A stretch of DNA of 64,000 nucleotides from Merluccius polli (taxonomy: Eukaryota; Chordata; Actinopteri; Gadiformes; Merlucciidae). Of this stretch, positions 25,736 to 36,366 are shown piece by piece. The position numbers were made by a program, and so were the translations under genes. The stretch spans positions 248,001-312,000 of the forward strand of contig JAOPHQ010002851.1 of NCBI GenBank assembly GCA_030340625.1, in the 5' to 3' direction. The notes below the pieces were generated by a model. It ran no database searches and was not told where the DNA came from. It was given only the letters and a program-made list of their open reading frames with translations. The first letter of the stretch is position 1; every line of letters starts with the position of its first letter.

Positions 25736-26517
25736 CTTGAGGATTTGAACAAGCAGATGTTGGGACATATAGATATGGATGGTAGAGTAGTTTAAACAGT
25801 GGGGTGCCACTCACTACAACAAAACGGTTAAAATAGGGATCATGATGGTTCAGATGTAAGTAAGTTAATCGGGCCATGCTTTACTGTACATGGTTCAGTC
25901 AAACAGACATTTTTCCATGCCTGTTTCCATGGAGATTGTTGTTTTAAATCAGAACCCTAAGCAGCGTTCAGCTAGCATGCAGCTAGGATGCCAAATGTTA
26001 TTTTTTATTTCAAAAATATAGAAATAAGGAATAAATAAATAATAGTGTGTTAAATGTTTAGAACTAGATTACTAACCATATGTGTTAAGGCAGTCGTTCA
26101 GCAGCTGTTAAAAATGTTAAAAACATTTTCCGATTTATATTTGAGTTTATGCTGGAAAAAATTAGAAGCCTTAGAAAAGTTTATTATTTTAGCATTAATC
26201 TTCAAATCATAAAGTACTGTCCTGTTAAATTACTAAGCATTAATATTATAGTTTAACGTTTTTTTATTGTCAATTACAATGAATGCTAGCAGTCCTCAGT
26301 AGTTAGCACTTGATTATAATACATTAAATATAATTATTAAAAGCAACAACTGAACTGTAACTTTTGAGTTACATCCTTTCCAGAGACACCCACACGCACA
26401 CCTACAGATATTTACACCTAAAATAACAAACAAACCCGAAATCCAAAAAGACAAGACTTCACACACTACATACGTCGGGCATCTTTAAAAGAAGGAGGTG
26501 GGTGGTTGGAAACTTAC

Positions 26518-26751
26518 TTCTGTTTGTCCCGCGACTCGCGGGGTTTGGAGCGGTTGGTTCGATTGGTCAGCTGGGCAGAGTGGAGGGAGGAGCTCTTCTT
26601 GCTGGAGGTGTGGGAGGTGTGGGAGGACGAGTGGGTGGAGTGGGCCAGGCTGGTCCGGGACTGGCCCGCGTTGTGGTCAAACTGCATCAGGCAGAATATC
26701 AGGTCGGACGGCACCAGCTCAAACGCGTACGGCGGATTGGTTATAACGTAA
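26518..26751 (-). CDS. kcnma1: BK exon: end of RCK2 and Ser-rich C-tail
   Basis: The 234-nt exon begins by completing the Arg of CTKR and reads YVITNPPYAFELVPSDLIFC, the last RCK2 strands. A Ser/Thr/His-rich tail with repeated SSHTSHTSSKK follows, ending RSKPRESRDKQ plus two bases. The acceptor is CCACCAG and the donor AA|GTAAGT. The tail is poorly conserved compared with the start, as usual in this family. All C-terminal variants splice from this donor. Confidence 0.96.
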
Positions 26752-26877
26752 CTGGTGGATGGGGAGAAGAAGAGGAAATAAACAATAATCAGGATGAAGT
26801 AAGATCCCAATGATAATTTTTGGTTGCTATCGCTGGGAGATAAGTTGGGTGGATAAAACAGCAATTAAGCAGCTTAC

Positions 26878-26996
26878 CGTTTGGTACATTGGCTCTGCGC
26901 GTTAAGATGTGCGTCTCGTAGCCGATAGATGCCAAAGCACAGCATGTTGTAGGTTTTCAGTGCCTTACAGAACAGATCACCATAACACCCCCCATC
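26878..26996 (-). CDS. kcnma1: BK exon: RCK2 (DGGCYGDLFCKAL)
   Basis: The 119-nt exon encodes DGGCYGDLFCKALKTYNMLC and continues FGIYRLRDAHLNAQSQCTK. It is near-identical to the vertebrate family in the late RCK2 domain. The acceptor is TTTCAG before GAT (phase 0), and the donor CG|GTAAGC splits the final Arg codon. Confidence 0.97.
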
Positions 26997-27229
26997 CTGA
27001 AAGAATGGAAATATACTGTCTGTAGCGTGTAATAATGACAAAAATACATGTTTTATATACATGCATGTGTGAATTATCCATAGTTAGCAGCATTTAGTTT
27101 GATGTTAGTAGGGACAATAGAGTCCCTGCCATTCAACCACATATCAAACCAAGTTGATAGATAGGCTTACAGTAAAGTCACTACCACGTCCTTGTTGAGA
27201 TCCACATCACCAGCCTACTGATCTCTCTC

Positions 27230-27838
27230 TCCCCTGTGCCTCATGGGTTCACTAATCACCATTATCGTAATTCTCTATTAAGACCCCTCGGCTCCAGTTC
27301 ACCTCAGGCAGTACTGGTTTCACCACCAGTAGATGTGTCTCAGATCCCCTCACGGTTTCGTCTGTATCGTTTCCTGTTTTTGTAAGTACACTTTTGTCTG
27401 CACTTGTACACCGACAGTATGTTTTTCAAGTTGGAGATCTTCCACCTTATATCACTTCATTATTGGACTGGACCTCGGGACCTTATCAAACTCATGTCAA
27501 TGATTGGTGCACATTTGAGCCCCCAGAGTTTGCACTGAACTTGGGAAATCTGCTTTTAGCTTCTGTGGCCCCGACATGTGAAACATCCTACAATGTAACT
27601 AGAAACTCAATACATTAGTATCCATTGGTCGGTTTAAATCCTTCATAACCAACCTTTTCACCCCAGTCTGCGGTTGCATTTAATTGTTTAATTAATTGAC
27701 TTCTGTTGTTTTTTGTTTGGTACTTTCTGTATTATTTTATTGTATTATTGTGTGCTGTATATTCTCTGCATCATTTAAATGAGAGCTTGCTCTCAATGGT
27801 GTATCGTGATGAAATAAAGATTGAATGAATGAATGATA
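27230..27838 (+). mobile_element. 3' end of a LINE (L2-like) with (GAAT)n tail
   Basis: Contains a decayed coding fragment and ends GAGAGCTTGCTCTCAATGG...AAATAAAGATTGAATGAATG, a tail shared by fish L2-type LINEs. Sits in a kcnma1 intron in opposite orientation. Confidence 0.55.
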
Positions 27839-28111
27839 TACATGTGAAAATCAGCAATAAAGAGGTACAGTGAGTGGGCATTAGAACTTGGAAACATTGG
27901 AAATATTTTTGCCAAGTACCATTTTAACCAGAGCTTGAAAATGTATCAGTTCAGACAAATAGAGAAAAAACACTGGTTAACAGCCATGTTGTCTCCCTCC
28001 CTCCCACCTCTTCCTCACTCTGAGCAAACACACAGAGGTGTGTGTTTTTATCCTTTTTTTCATGTGACCCCCCCCCCCCCACCCCTGGGTGTCCCCAGGC
28101 TTGCTACTCAC

Positions 28112-28306
28112 CCCCAGGTCGGCGAAGGGCCCGTCGTACAGGGCCAGCTGCGCCACCCGACACCTGTCCCTGTTGGCGAGGGTCTGCGGCGTGCTGTAGC
28201 CTCCCCGCAGTGCGTTCTCCTCCGCCAGCAGGCCCTCCAGCTCCGGCGTGGCCCCGCCCGTCACCAGCGTCCGGATCAGCGTCAGGATGTTATCGTTGAA
28301 GTATGT
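28112..28306 (-). CDS. kcnma1: BK exon: RCK2 after the calcium bowl
   Basis: The 195-nt exon (65 codons, phase 0 at both ends) starts TYFNDNILTLIRTLVTGGAT and ends GPFADLG. It forms part of the RCK2 domain of the cytosolic gating ring. The acceptor CTACCTCCCAG lies beside a long (GA)n tract, which on the transcript strand is a (CT)n polypyrimidine run. The donor is GGG|GTGAGT. Confidence 0.97.
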
Positions 28307-28317
28307 CTGGGAGGTAG

Positions 28318-28355
28318 AGAGAGAGAGAGAAATAGAGAGAGAGAAATAGAGAGAA

Positions 28356-28406
<51 letters not shown>
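28318..28406. repeat. (GA)n tract at a kcnma1 acceptor
   Basis: Plus-strand GA repeat. In the kcnma1 transcript it is a (CT)n tract ending about 12 nt before the exon at 28,306, extending the polypyrimidine tract. Confidence 0.9.
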
Positions 28407-28408
<2 letters not shown>

Positions 28409-29629
28409 ACAGATCTGTAAGCAAACATCACTGGCTGGAGTCACCAACTGGAGTCACTTCTTTAAATTGCCAGCCGGTCAGAGCAGTGCTATCTGGAGGC
28501 CGACTCTGTCGCGTCACATCGGCCCGTGCGTGGAATGAGAAGACAGCAGAATCCAATTACTGCAGGTTACTCTCGGCCCCATCACAGAATGAAAGAGAGA
28601 GCGAGATAGACAGAGAGACTGACTGAGAGAGAGACATAAAGAGAGTCCTGACACACATTCACGCTGTCTGAGCTACTCTGAGGTACTGAGGACATCAGAA
28701 CGACCCCTGAACAAATGCTGTATAGTACAGACCATAGTAATCTCGCTTGGTGCAATCATCAAACAACCACTTACGGCTTATGTCTCCATTAATAACCTAT
28801 AGATAAAATGCACCCCCCACGTATCCTTTTTTTTCTTAGCAGCCGCATCTCGCTGTGCTCACTGCGCTCTGTGCATGTGTACATGCGCGGTGACATCTCA
28901 CTCCATCGAGGTTAGCAGTGCAATTGACGGCGATGACAGATGAGCGCTGTGTTAGTGTTAGCTTTTTGTCTATGGTGGGAGGCTAGCTTTGTTCAGACAC
29001 TCGTTCACACAATAGAAAAATATGGATGGAAAAATATGGATGTAGCATCCATGACGTCACCTATTGATTTACACACGACCGCTAGGAAACGTAAATTTTG
29101 CATTACGGCCGCCGCCATTGCTTAAGATTTTTGCAACCAGCAGTGGAAACGATCCATATTTGGCACATTGAGGGCCGAAACTCATTCATATTCAGTCCTT
29201 AATAACGTTTTAATGAAATAACGGTCAGACCTCTTAAAATACACAATATATGCAGATGAGCTATACTGAGAACCTAACTGAACGAGGAAAAAATGTATTA
29301 GCTTTGAGTATTATGAAATCACATTTGTCCCATTGACTTAAAATGGTTGCGGGTCTTACTGCATCCAGACCCCGTGAGCCACCGATAGGCCGTTAGGGGA
29401 ACTACATGTTAGTCGCTTCCGCCATGGCTTGGTTCAAACGGAAAGGCAGATTAATTGGGCCTTGTGGTGCCCACTACAAGTCGTTTTAAAATCCAACGAC
29501 CTATGTTTACGCTTCTTCATGGCGGGGTCAAAGGGCGTGGTTCCCTAATGAGATTGAGCTTGATGGCGTGACATTACATTAATCAAAATTAGTGACAGCG
29601 CCAGCGCAGATGTGTGCACACTCAGTCTC

Positions 29630-29800
29630 ACTCTAAATATTAATAATAATGGATCGCATGCATATAGCACTTTCCTAACCTCCGTGGCCACTCAAGGCAC
29701 TTTACAATTGATTAATGAATTAGGTCATATTCACACACATAAGCGACTGTGTCAACCACACAAGGTAACAACCGCCCAAGCTCATTGGAAGTAGGGTTAG
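29630..29800. repeat. dispersed teleost repeat fragment
   Basis: ATTAATAATAATGGATCGC...ATAGCACTTTCC...CACTCAAGGCACTTTAC, the pattern of a common fish interspersed repeat. Confidence 0.45.
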
Positions 29801-29949
29801 GGGTTAGGTGCTCAGGGACGCCATAGAGATGGTCGTCAAATATACCAAGAGAATAATTTTGCACTTTGTCGGCCGAGCATGGTCAGCCAGCCGCCTAACC
29901 TGACGTTATGTTTTTATTGTCTATAGGCCTACGTGTATGATGGATACTG

Positions 29950-30200
29950 TATGTTGTCCCCCCTGCAGTCGCCTGATGATCTGCTCTGTACAGGACCTCC
30001 TCCATCGCCGCCCCCCTCCCTCTAGAACTCCCTCCCCAAACAAATCTGTGAGTCTCTTTTAAAACACTCAAAACACACTTTTTTCAATTTAACACCCAAC
30101 TCTCCTCACCTCTCTGTCGCTCTTTCTGCCCCTTAATTTGTACGCTTTTAAATGTTGTATTGTGACCTTATATTTAGTTTTTACTCCTGTAAAATGAATA
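29950..30200 (+). mobile_element. degraded LINE 3' coding fragment
   Basis: One frame reads NSLPKQICESLLKHSKHTFF, like the C-terminal NSLP...F.LKTHLF motif of LINE reverse-transcriptase ORFs. Not intact. Confidence 0.45.
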
Positions 30201-30723
30201 GCCCAGGTACCTAGAATAGTGAACACAATGTATTATTATTATTGGTAGTGACTTTCGGTAAGTAAAGTAAATTATAAGCCACTTCAGAGCAAGGGATTAG
30301 ACATTTCCGACACATATTCCATATTTCAAGGTATTCCAGATATTTCAAATAGTGGTAAAAAAGGTAAAGATTTATTTATGACCAAAAATAGATACGTCAA
30401 ACAAAACACATAAATGATCCAAAACCAAAGTACAATATTGAATGAGAGCCCACTGATCTTTATCGTATATATGTAGCCTTGCTATGGGTGTCTATGTGGA
30501 CCTTCACCTCTAACCTAACACCTCTTAATACCTGTGCAGGTGCCCAGCATTTCAAAATAAAAGTCTTCCAAATCATAATCGTTACTGAAATAACCCACAA
30601 CGTACAAATATTAACATGTATATGAATGTGAACATAGACAACAAATGACGTTGACAAAAAGAAAAATATATACTTTTAACCAAAATAGAACATGGCTCCA
30701 ACATTATGATCATGAAGACTTAC

Positions 30724-30854
30724 AGCACTCATCAAGGAATCCAGGACGCTCACAGCGAAGGCCGTCCCGCAGGCGAAAGGCTGGGTAAGGTACAGCTCCG
30801 TGTCGGGGTCGTCGTCGTCGTCCTGGTCCAGGAACTGAACGTTGGAGTCGTTCA
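30724..30854 (-). CDS. kcnma1: BK exon: calcium bowl
   Basis: The 131-nt exon carries the high-affinity Ca2+ site of RCK2. It reads NDSNVQFLDQDDDDDPDTEL, with the run of acidic residues intact, followed by YLTQPFACGTAFAVSVLDSL. The first two bases (TG) complete a Val codon begun with G by the previous exon, or by the alternative exon at 32,345. The acceptor is CTCCCAACAG and the donor GCT|GTAAGT. Confidence 0.98.
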
Positions 30855-31802
30855 CTGTTGGGAGATTTAGAAAGAGAGGACTATACATACATATGTATGT
30901 TCCTGATGTACATCATATCATATAACACGTATTTCTTCCTATAGGATGTATCCTATTGGATTAGACTCAATGTCAATAAAAGTGAATCCAATTGAATTTA
31001 ATGTTATAGAGCAAAATCCAGCAGATCGTATGTATTTCCGCGTGCTTTGTGTTTCGAAACACCAGTGTAGCGGGAATGCAGCATGCGATGTGTGCTTCAG
31101 CAGATTCAAACCCAATTCACAGGGAAACGAGTGCAAATACACGCAAGACGTGCCGGAAGAAGAGGCTGTGTGAAGGTTTTCAGCAGCTGAAGATATGGAC
31201 GGGATTAGAAATCAATTGTTGTGATATGGAAATGTTTTTTGTTTCTTCACAGATTTGGCCAAATTGTTTTCCTTTTTTTTCCACGGTCCTCTGAAACAAC
31301 TGAAACGTATTGACGTTTAGTTGTGATTTGGTATACATCATCTTTCCTCTGCCACACTACTTATCCTGGGCCGTTTCCATGCATTCTTATGACTCCATGC
31401 ATACAGTCCCCCAGGCACCGTTAGGACTCCTCCCGGGGTCAATCAGGCCCCAATATGCCAACACCGGTACCTTTTTATCTCACACATCAAAGACACAACC
31501 TCAAATGACTGACCCTTTGTGTGTCAAGACAAATGAAAGTAAATCATGGCCCTGGAACTTGTTTTCTTTTGAAGATAGCATGAAACGCACACAGTGAGTT
31601 GCAACAATGATGTTTGAGAAGTGGTGCTTCTTATGAGGGATATAGTGCCGGCTGTGACGTATGAATGCCATGCCTGTAGTGACAGAGCTGAGATAAAAGA
31701 GGACGTTGGTCAGAGAATGCGATCTGACAAAAAGACGCAATGAAAGCAAACCAGTGGGACTTGAGAGGGATCAAAGTGCCTTGTGATTCTCATACAAAGT
31801 AA

Positions 31803-32136
31803 AATAGGGCTTGTACATCAGAATGCATCATGGGATTTTTTGTTGCCGATACTCCGCCATATTGAGAAGACTCGAGAATTGTAGTACTGTAAAATCCTAA
31901 ATCAACGTAAATATACCGTAACCTAGGCTAATGAAAACTTTGCCACGTCTTGCATGAGAAAAACTGCGGTAGTATCAAACAACAATGTGTCCCCATAATG
32001 ACAAATCATTTCACAATTAAATATAAAAAAACCCAAAAACATTACTACCAACAAAATAACTAACATTCCAATGCTCCTATGCTCCCAAAATGGCGGCGGT
32101 CATTGCAATGTGACGTTGCAATGTACAAGCCCTATA
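31803..32136. mobile_element. MITE with TAGGGCTTGTACAT inverted ends
   Basis: Left end TAGGGCTTGTACATCAG, right end ATGTACAAGCCCTA. The inner sequence GCATCATGGGATTTTTTGTT recurs in a second copy at 52,335. The TA at both ends suggests a mariner-like TA target. Confidence 0.75.
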
Positions 32137-32344
32137 GATAGAAAAATAGAGAACTTGAAGAAGCTGAAGAATCAAAACCGAGATGGGCAATATCACGGCA
32201 GAATGCGTTGCCATGGAAATGGACTGTGGGGGGGGGGGGGGGGGGGCCTTGTGTCGAGCCACAGAAGAAGAAAAAGAACAGGAAGTGAAGGCGACATGGA
32301 GGCAGCAGCAGTTGCAACACTGCAGCGACAGAAGCGCGCCTTAC

Positions 32345-32428
32345 CCAGCTCAGTTATCATTTGTATGTTGATCCCACTGCTTTTATCCTGACTGAATGAA
32401 ATCACAGGCAGTACTTTGCCCGGTTTGG
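32345..32428 (-). CDS. kcnma1: BK alternative exon AKPGKVLP...MITEL in RCK2
   Basis: This 84-nt cassette has acceptor CCGTTAG and donor CTGG|GTAAGG. With the G from the preceding exon it reads AKPGKVLPVISFSQDKSSGI then NIQMITEL, aligning with the known 27-residue mammalian BK insert that begins AKPGK and ends MITEL, one residue longer. Phase in and out is 1, so inclusion keeps frame and places a second ITEL just before the calcium-bowl exon. The acceptor lacks a good pyrimidine tract near the AG, which suits optional use. Confidence 0.9.
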
Positions 32429-32734
32429 CTAACGGCGCTAGATCAGACGTCGTCGGAGGGGGAGAAACTCAAGTTACTCAAGAAGCACGTCAACACAACC
32501 AAAACAAACTGGGAAAGGGAGGGGCTAAAATCGTTAGTACTGTTAGTCGAGAAATGGCTCTAATTACGGTTAAATTATTAAATGGAAATATGTTGTTTTG
32601 TTTGATCTCTCAACTTTACAGACACTCAACACACATTTAAACAAACAGCGTGGACAAGTATGTCTACAGTGTACATGTGACCGAAATAACAATACAAGCT
32701 CTTTAGTTGTCGTAGTTAGTTGTTGTATAAACCC

Positions 32735-32740
<6 letters not shown>

Positions 32741-32780
<40 letters not shown>

Positions 32781-32815
32781 TGTATATATATACTGTATAT
32801 ATACAGTATACACAA
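32741..32815. repeat. (AT)n microsatellite with TACTGTATATA palindromes
   Basis: AT array followed by two ACTGTATATATA units. Confidence 0.93.
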
Positions 32816-32836
32816 CAATGTATGGCAGGTATATAC

Positions 32837-32950
32837 CTAGTTCAGTTATGATGGGGATGTTTGCTCCTGTGGAGATGGAGATCTGCCGTACTATCCCATG
32901 GACGGGGCTGTTCTCTGCGGATGATCTGTCCATCCCTGGCGGGGTGAAAC
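32837..32950 (-). CDS. kcnma1: BK exon: RCK2 FTPPGMDRSS
   Basis: The 114-nt exon reads FTPPGMDRSSAENSPVHGIV and then RQISISTGANIPIITEL. It keeps an Arg-x-x-Ser context where mammals have the RQPS phosphorylation site. The donor CTAG|GTATAT gives phase 1, shared with the alternative exon at 32,345. Confidence 0.96.
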
Positions 32951-33829
32951 CTGAACAGACGGGAATCATTTTGATTTTTTTTAAACGTTGGTTGTCAATT
33001 CAAAACTCCAGACTTCATCAAATAATAACATAATAAAATGGGCCGTATGGCTTGACGCTACTTTTCAGTGAATCAACCGCGCAGATATAATCGGGCGATT
33101 CCAAAGTCAACTCGCGGTCGTTTGTACGGCAAAGTGTTACGCGGCGAGATGAGATGGGTCTAAATTCTGGAGAACGAGAGAGACGGCGAGAGAGCGAGCC
33201 CCCGATATTAGTCCATAATGTATAATAGATGTGACATACAAACTCATTTTGTTCTACTTCAGGTTGCATGCGCGAGAGTGGAACAGCCCTCTTTACGTGA
33301 ATGAAAAGGTGCAAGGTATGGATCAAGCAGAAACCTAAGTGACACGAGATGGAATTCCAAATGACTTGACGTCGCGTGCCTTCCCCAGACTGACAAGTAA
33401 GCACATTAACTGGGTGACACCGTATGCATTATACATGGGCCCTGTTTTGACAACCACTACTTAGTGCTGACTCAGGCAAATGTTGGGCCATGTATGTATT
33501 AGCCAAACAGCGGAATTGGCAGGTGTTTTTTGTTGTCGCGCCATAGGTCAAAGGTTTCTAAAAGCTTTGCATTCAAAGCCAGTGAAGGAAAATTATTAAA
33601 AAGCCATTTCAAATCACGTGAGTGCCTTATTTTTTGCTCCCTGTTTTCACCCAGAGCTATTATCATACAATATTCATCAATTGCAGATTATGATTTTTAT
33701 TATTTATCTTTGTATTTTTGTTTCCGTTTATTTATACAGTAAACTGCAAGTGTGGGTAAGAATTTACGTTATATACTTTCTTACCCACTTAATATAAATT
33801 ATTTAAAAAGAAAGAAAACACTGACCCAA

Positions 33830-34050
33830 GGCCACTAAAGCTAGGTTAACCTGAGGCAGCTAGAGCTAGTCTAACCCGAGGCAGCTAAAGCTAGGCTAAC
33901 CCGAGGCAGCTAAAGCTAGTCTAACCTGAGGCAGCCAAAGCTAGGATAACCCGAGGCAGCTAAAGCTAGGATAACCCGAGGCAGCCAAAGCTAGTCTAAC
34001 CCGAGGCAGCTAAAGCTAGGCTAACCCGAGGCAGCTAGAGCTAGTCTAGG
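33830..34050. repeat. 25-bp minisatellite, left block
   Basis: About nine units of a 25-bp repeat built on CTAACCCGAGGCAGCTAAAG, with TAAAG/TAGAG and AGGC/AGTC variants. Confidence 0.95.
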
Positions 34051-34344
34051 ATGGATAGGATAGGATATATACTTTTTTGATCCCGTGAGGGAAATTAGTT
34101 TCTCTGCATTTAACCCAATTTAACCGAATTAGTGAACACACACAGCACACAGTGAACACACAGTGAGGTGAATCACACACTAACCCAGAGCAGTGAGCTG
34201 CCTGCCCAACCAGCGGCGCTCGGGGAGCAGTGAGGGGTTAGGTGCCTTGCTCAAGTGCACTTCAGCCGTGGACTGCTCAGGGGATCGAACCGGCAACCGG
34301 CAACCCGGTTACAAGCCCGAAACCTTAACCAGTAGGCCACGGCT
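34051..34344. mobile_element. dispersed repeat inserted in the minisatellite
   Basis: Interrupts the 25-bp array. Contains TTTTTTGATCCCGTGAGGGA, (CA)-rich sequence, GGGGAGCAGTGAGGGGTTAG and a tRNA-like end GGGATCGAACCGGCAACC. Typical of a teleost SINE-like interspersed repeat. Confidence 0.65.
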
Positions 34345-34745
34345 AACCCGAGGCAGCTAAAGCTAGGCTAACCCGAGGCAGCTAGAGCTAGTCTAACCCG
34401 AGGCAGTTAAAGCTAGGCTAACCCGAGGCAGCTAAAGCTAGGCTAACCCGAGGCAGCTAAAGCTAGTCTAACCCGAGGCAGCTAGAGCTAGTCTAACCCG
34501 AGGCAGCTAAAGCTAGTCTAACCCGAGGCAGCTAGAGCTAGTCTAACCCGAGGCAGCTAGAGCTAGTCTAACCCGAGGCAGCTAAAGCTAGGCTAACCCG
34601 AGGCAGCTAAAGCTACGCTAACCAGAGGCAGATAAAGCTACGCTAACCGGAGTCGGCTGAGGCTACGCTAACCCCGGGCAGGCTAACGTGAGGCAGCTAA
34701 AGCCAAGATAACCTCAGGGAGCTGAAGCTATGCAAACCTGAGGAA
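34345..34745. repeat. 25-bp minisatellite, right block
   Basis: About sixteen units of the same 25-bp repeat, decaying toward the kcnma1 exon at 34,886. Confidence 0.95.
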
Positions 34746-34885
34746 AAAGAGTCACTAAACTTCACTGTCAAACAGAGACAGACAGACACTAGGTCAGCCA
34801 CGCCAGCGCCCAGTGAGGGAGATCCTGGGCCTCTGCCAAGGCTCCCCCACCTGCAGGCGGGTTGCGATGGGGCTGCGACCTTCAC

Positions 34886-35078
34886 CTTGAGAATTGGCCT
34901 GCAGGACTCCGATGCTGTCGTCAAACTGCATGGACTTGATGTTGAGCGACGCCAGGATGCACTCCTTGTCCTGCAGCGAGGCGTCGTCGATGTTGTTCTG
35001 ATTGGCCGACAGGATCACGCACATGTCGCACAGGTTGATGTTGACGGCCCTGAGGTCGGCGCGGCTCAGCGGTGTGCC
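34886..35078 (-). CDS. kcnma1: BK exon: RCK2 GTPLSRADLRAVNINLCDMC
   Basis: The 193-nt exon runs GTPLSRADLRAVNINLCDMC, VILSANQNNIDDASLQDKEC, ILASLNIKSMQFDDSIGVLQ, ANSQ. It is almost identical to the vertebrate family. The acceptor is CTTAAAG and the donor CAAG|GTGAAG. A 25-bp minisatellite ends about 140 bp downstream of its donor. Confidence 0.98.
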
Positions 35079-35245
35079 CTTTAAGACGGGTGTGTGGGGG
35101 GGGGGGGGGCGAGAGAAAACTTTACTGTTTACACCTTTGTAACAACATCACAGGATACGACAGTCTAGTGGTTACTAGGTTACACGCTAACACATCTGCG
35201 CTATTTTGCCATCATCTTCTTATCCCCGATCGCCGCTCAACTCAC

Positions 35246-35470
35246 AGGTAGAATGGAGACCTTGGGGAAGTTGTGAAGGGTCTCCCACTCCCGCTTCAGG
35301 TACTCCAGGGATCCCACGAACACAATGTGCTTCAGCTCGTGGTAATGAAAGTTACTGGCCCGCAGGGGCATCACCAGGTTGCGGAGGCCGACCAGCGCCG
35401 ACTTCACGTCCCCGAAGATGCACACCACCACGTGGCCGCTCAGGACCGTCATGGCCGCCTCGCTCCGGGT
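35246..35470 (-). CDS. kcnma1: BK exon: start of RCK2
   Basis: The 225-nt exon (75 codons, phase 0) opens TRSEAAMTVLSGHVVVCIFG, the first beta strand of the RCK2 Rossmann-like fold. It continues to KREWETLHNFPKVSILP. The acceptor is CCCCCCTTAAG, next to a (G)9 tract on the plus strand, and the donor is CCT|GTGAGT. Confidence 0.98.
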
Positions 35471-35648
35471 CTTAAGGGGGGGGGGGCATTTTTATACGCA
35501 CATTTTATTGGATTTATTTACACACAAACATCTTTACTATATCTCGAGCAGAGCAATTGCAACGGAAACGATTTCCCCCGGGAATAATAAAGGAACCTGG
35601 AGCTGAATATAATGAAAAGGAACAAATGGCGGGGATAACTATGGTGTA

Positions 35649-35818
35649 GGGGCGGCAGGATAGTGTAGCTGCGACGGCGTACCTCAGCCAAAAGCTACCA
35701 GGTTCAATCCCCGGTGTCCACAGCCTAAGTGTAGGCATCCTCGCGCAAAATGTCTAACCCCCTACCTGCACCACTGTAAGTCACTTTGGATTAAAAAGCA
35801 TCTGCTGAGTGACTAAAA
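35649..35818 (+). mobile_element. tRNA-like SINE
   Basis: GGCGGCAGGATAGTGTAGCT, box-B-like GGTTCAATCCCC, and the tail CACTGTAAGTCACTTTGGAT...AAGCATCTGCTGAGTG, the conserved core of teleost SINEs. Confidence 0.75.
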
Positions 35819-36242
35819 CCGTAGGCTAACAATGTCTAATAAACATTGATAGGTTTTTTTTTTTTATTCGTCGTGCTCTTTTCACCGTTACGTTCACCTA
35901 GCGCTCAAGCGGATGATCATGTGACACGCCGAGGCGTCCATATTAATAGACCCCCGCGAGTGATTTGCATAGCGACATACGTATTAGCGGAAAAGAAATG
36001 TTCTATGAGCGGGCGTCGGCCGCCGTATAGCAAATGACATGTCAAACACCTCATTACGACATGTTTAAGTGCCCTGTCAACCTCTGTTGGTTGCTTTGAG
36101 ACTCAGGGCATCTGTCATTGAGAGAGGGGGAGAGAGAGAGAGAGAGATGGGGGAGTGTATATAAAGCCTGTCAGCAACAAAATGACGTATGGGTTCGAGA
36201 GCGTGGGGGAGAGGGGGGGGGAGGAGCGGTAGCAGCACCCAC

Positions 36243-36366
36243 CAGGATAACCTTCTCGATGTCTTTGGACGGGCACCAGTGGAACATCCCCGTCGAGTCG
36301 TACTTCTTCACATTCATGTCCATACTCTCGATCTGATCGCCACCCGGGATGATCAACGGGTCGTGC
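36243..36366 (-). CDS. kcnma1: BK exon: RCK1-RCK2 linker end
   Basis: The 124-nt exon reads HDPLIIPGGDQIESMDMNVK, KYDSTGMFHWCPSKDIEKVI, L. The first base completes the Arg codon from the exon at 40,977. The acceptor is TCCCTCCCAG and the donor CTG|GTGGGT. Compared with mammals the HWCAPKEIEK motif is HWCPSKDIEK. Confidence 0.97.

Noticed and set aside
24589..26517. An exon for the QEERL/QEDRL-type BK ending
   Set aside because: I searched by eye for a YVQEERL-like codon run with an AG before it and found none. It may be absent or too diverged.
27394..27618. ORF MSALVHRQYVFQ...
   Set aside because: Falls in the 3' end of a decayed LINE with an AATAAA/(GAAT)n tail. Not a host gene.
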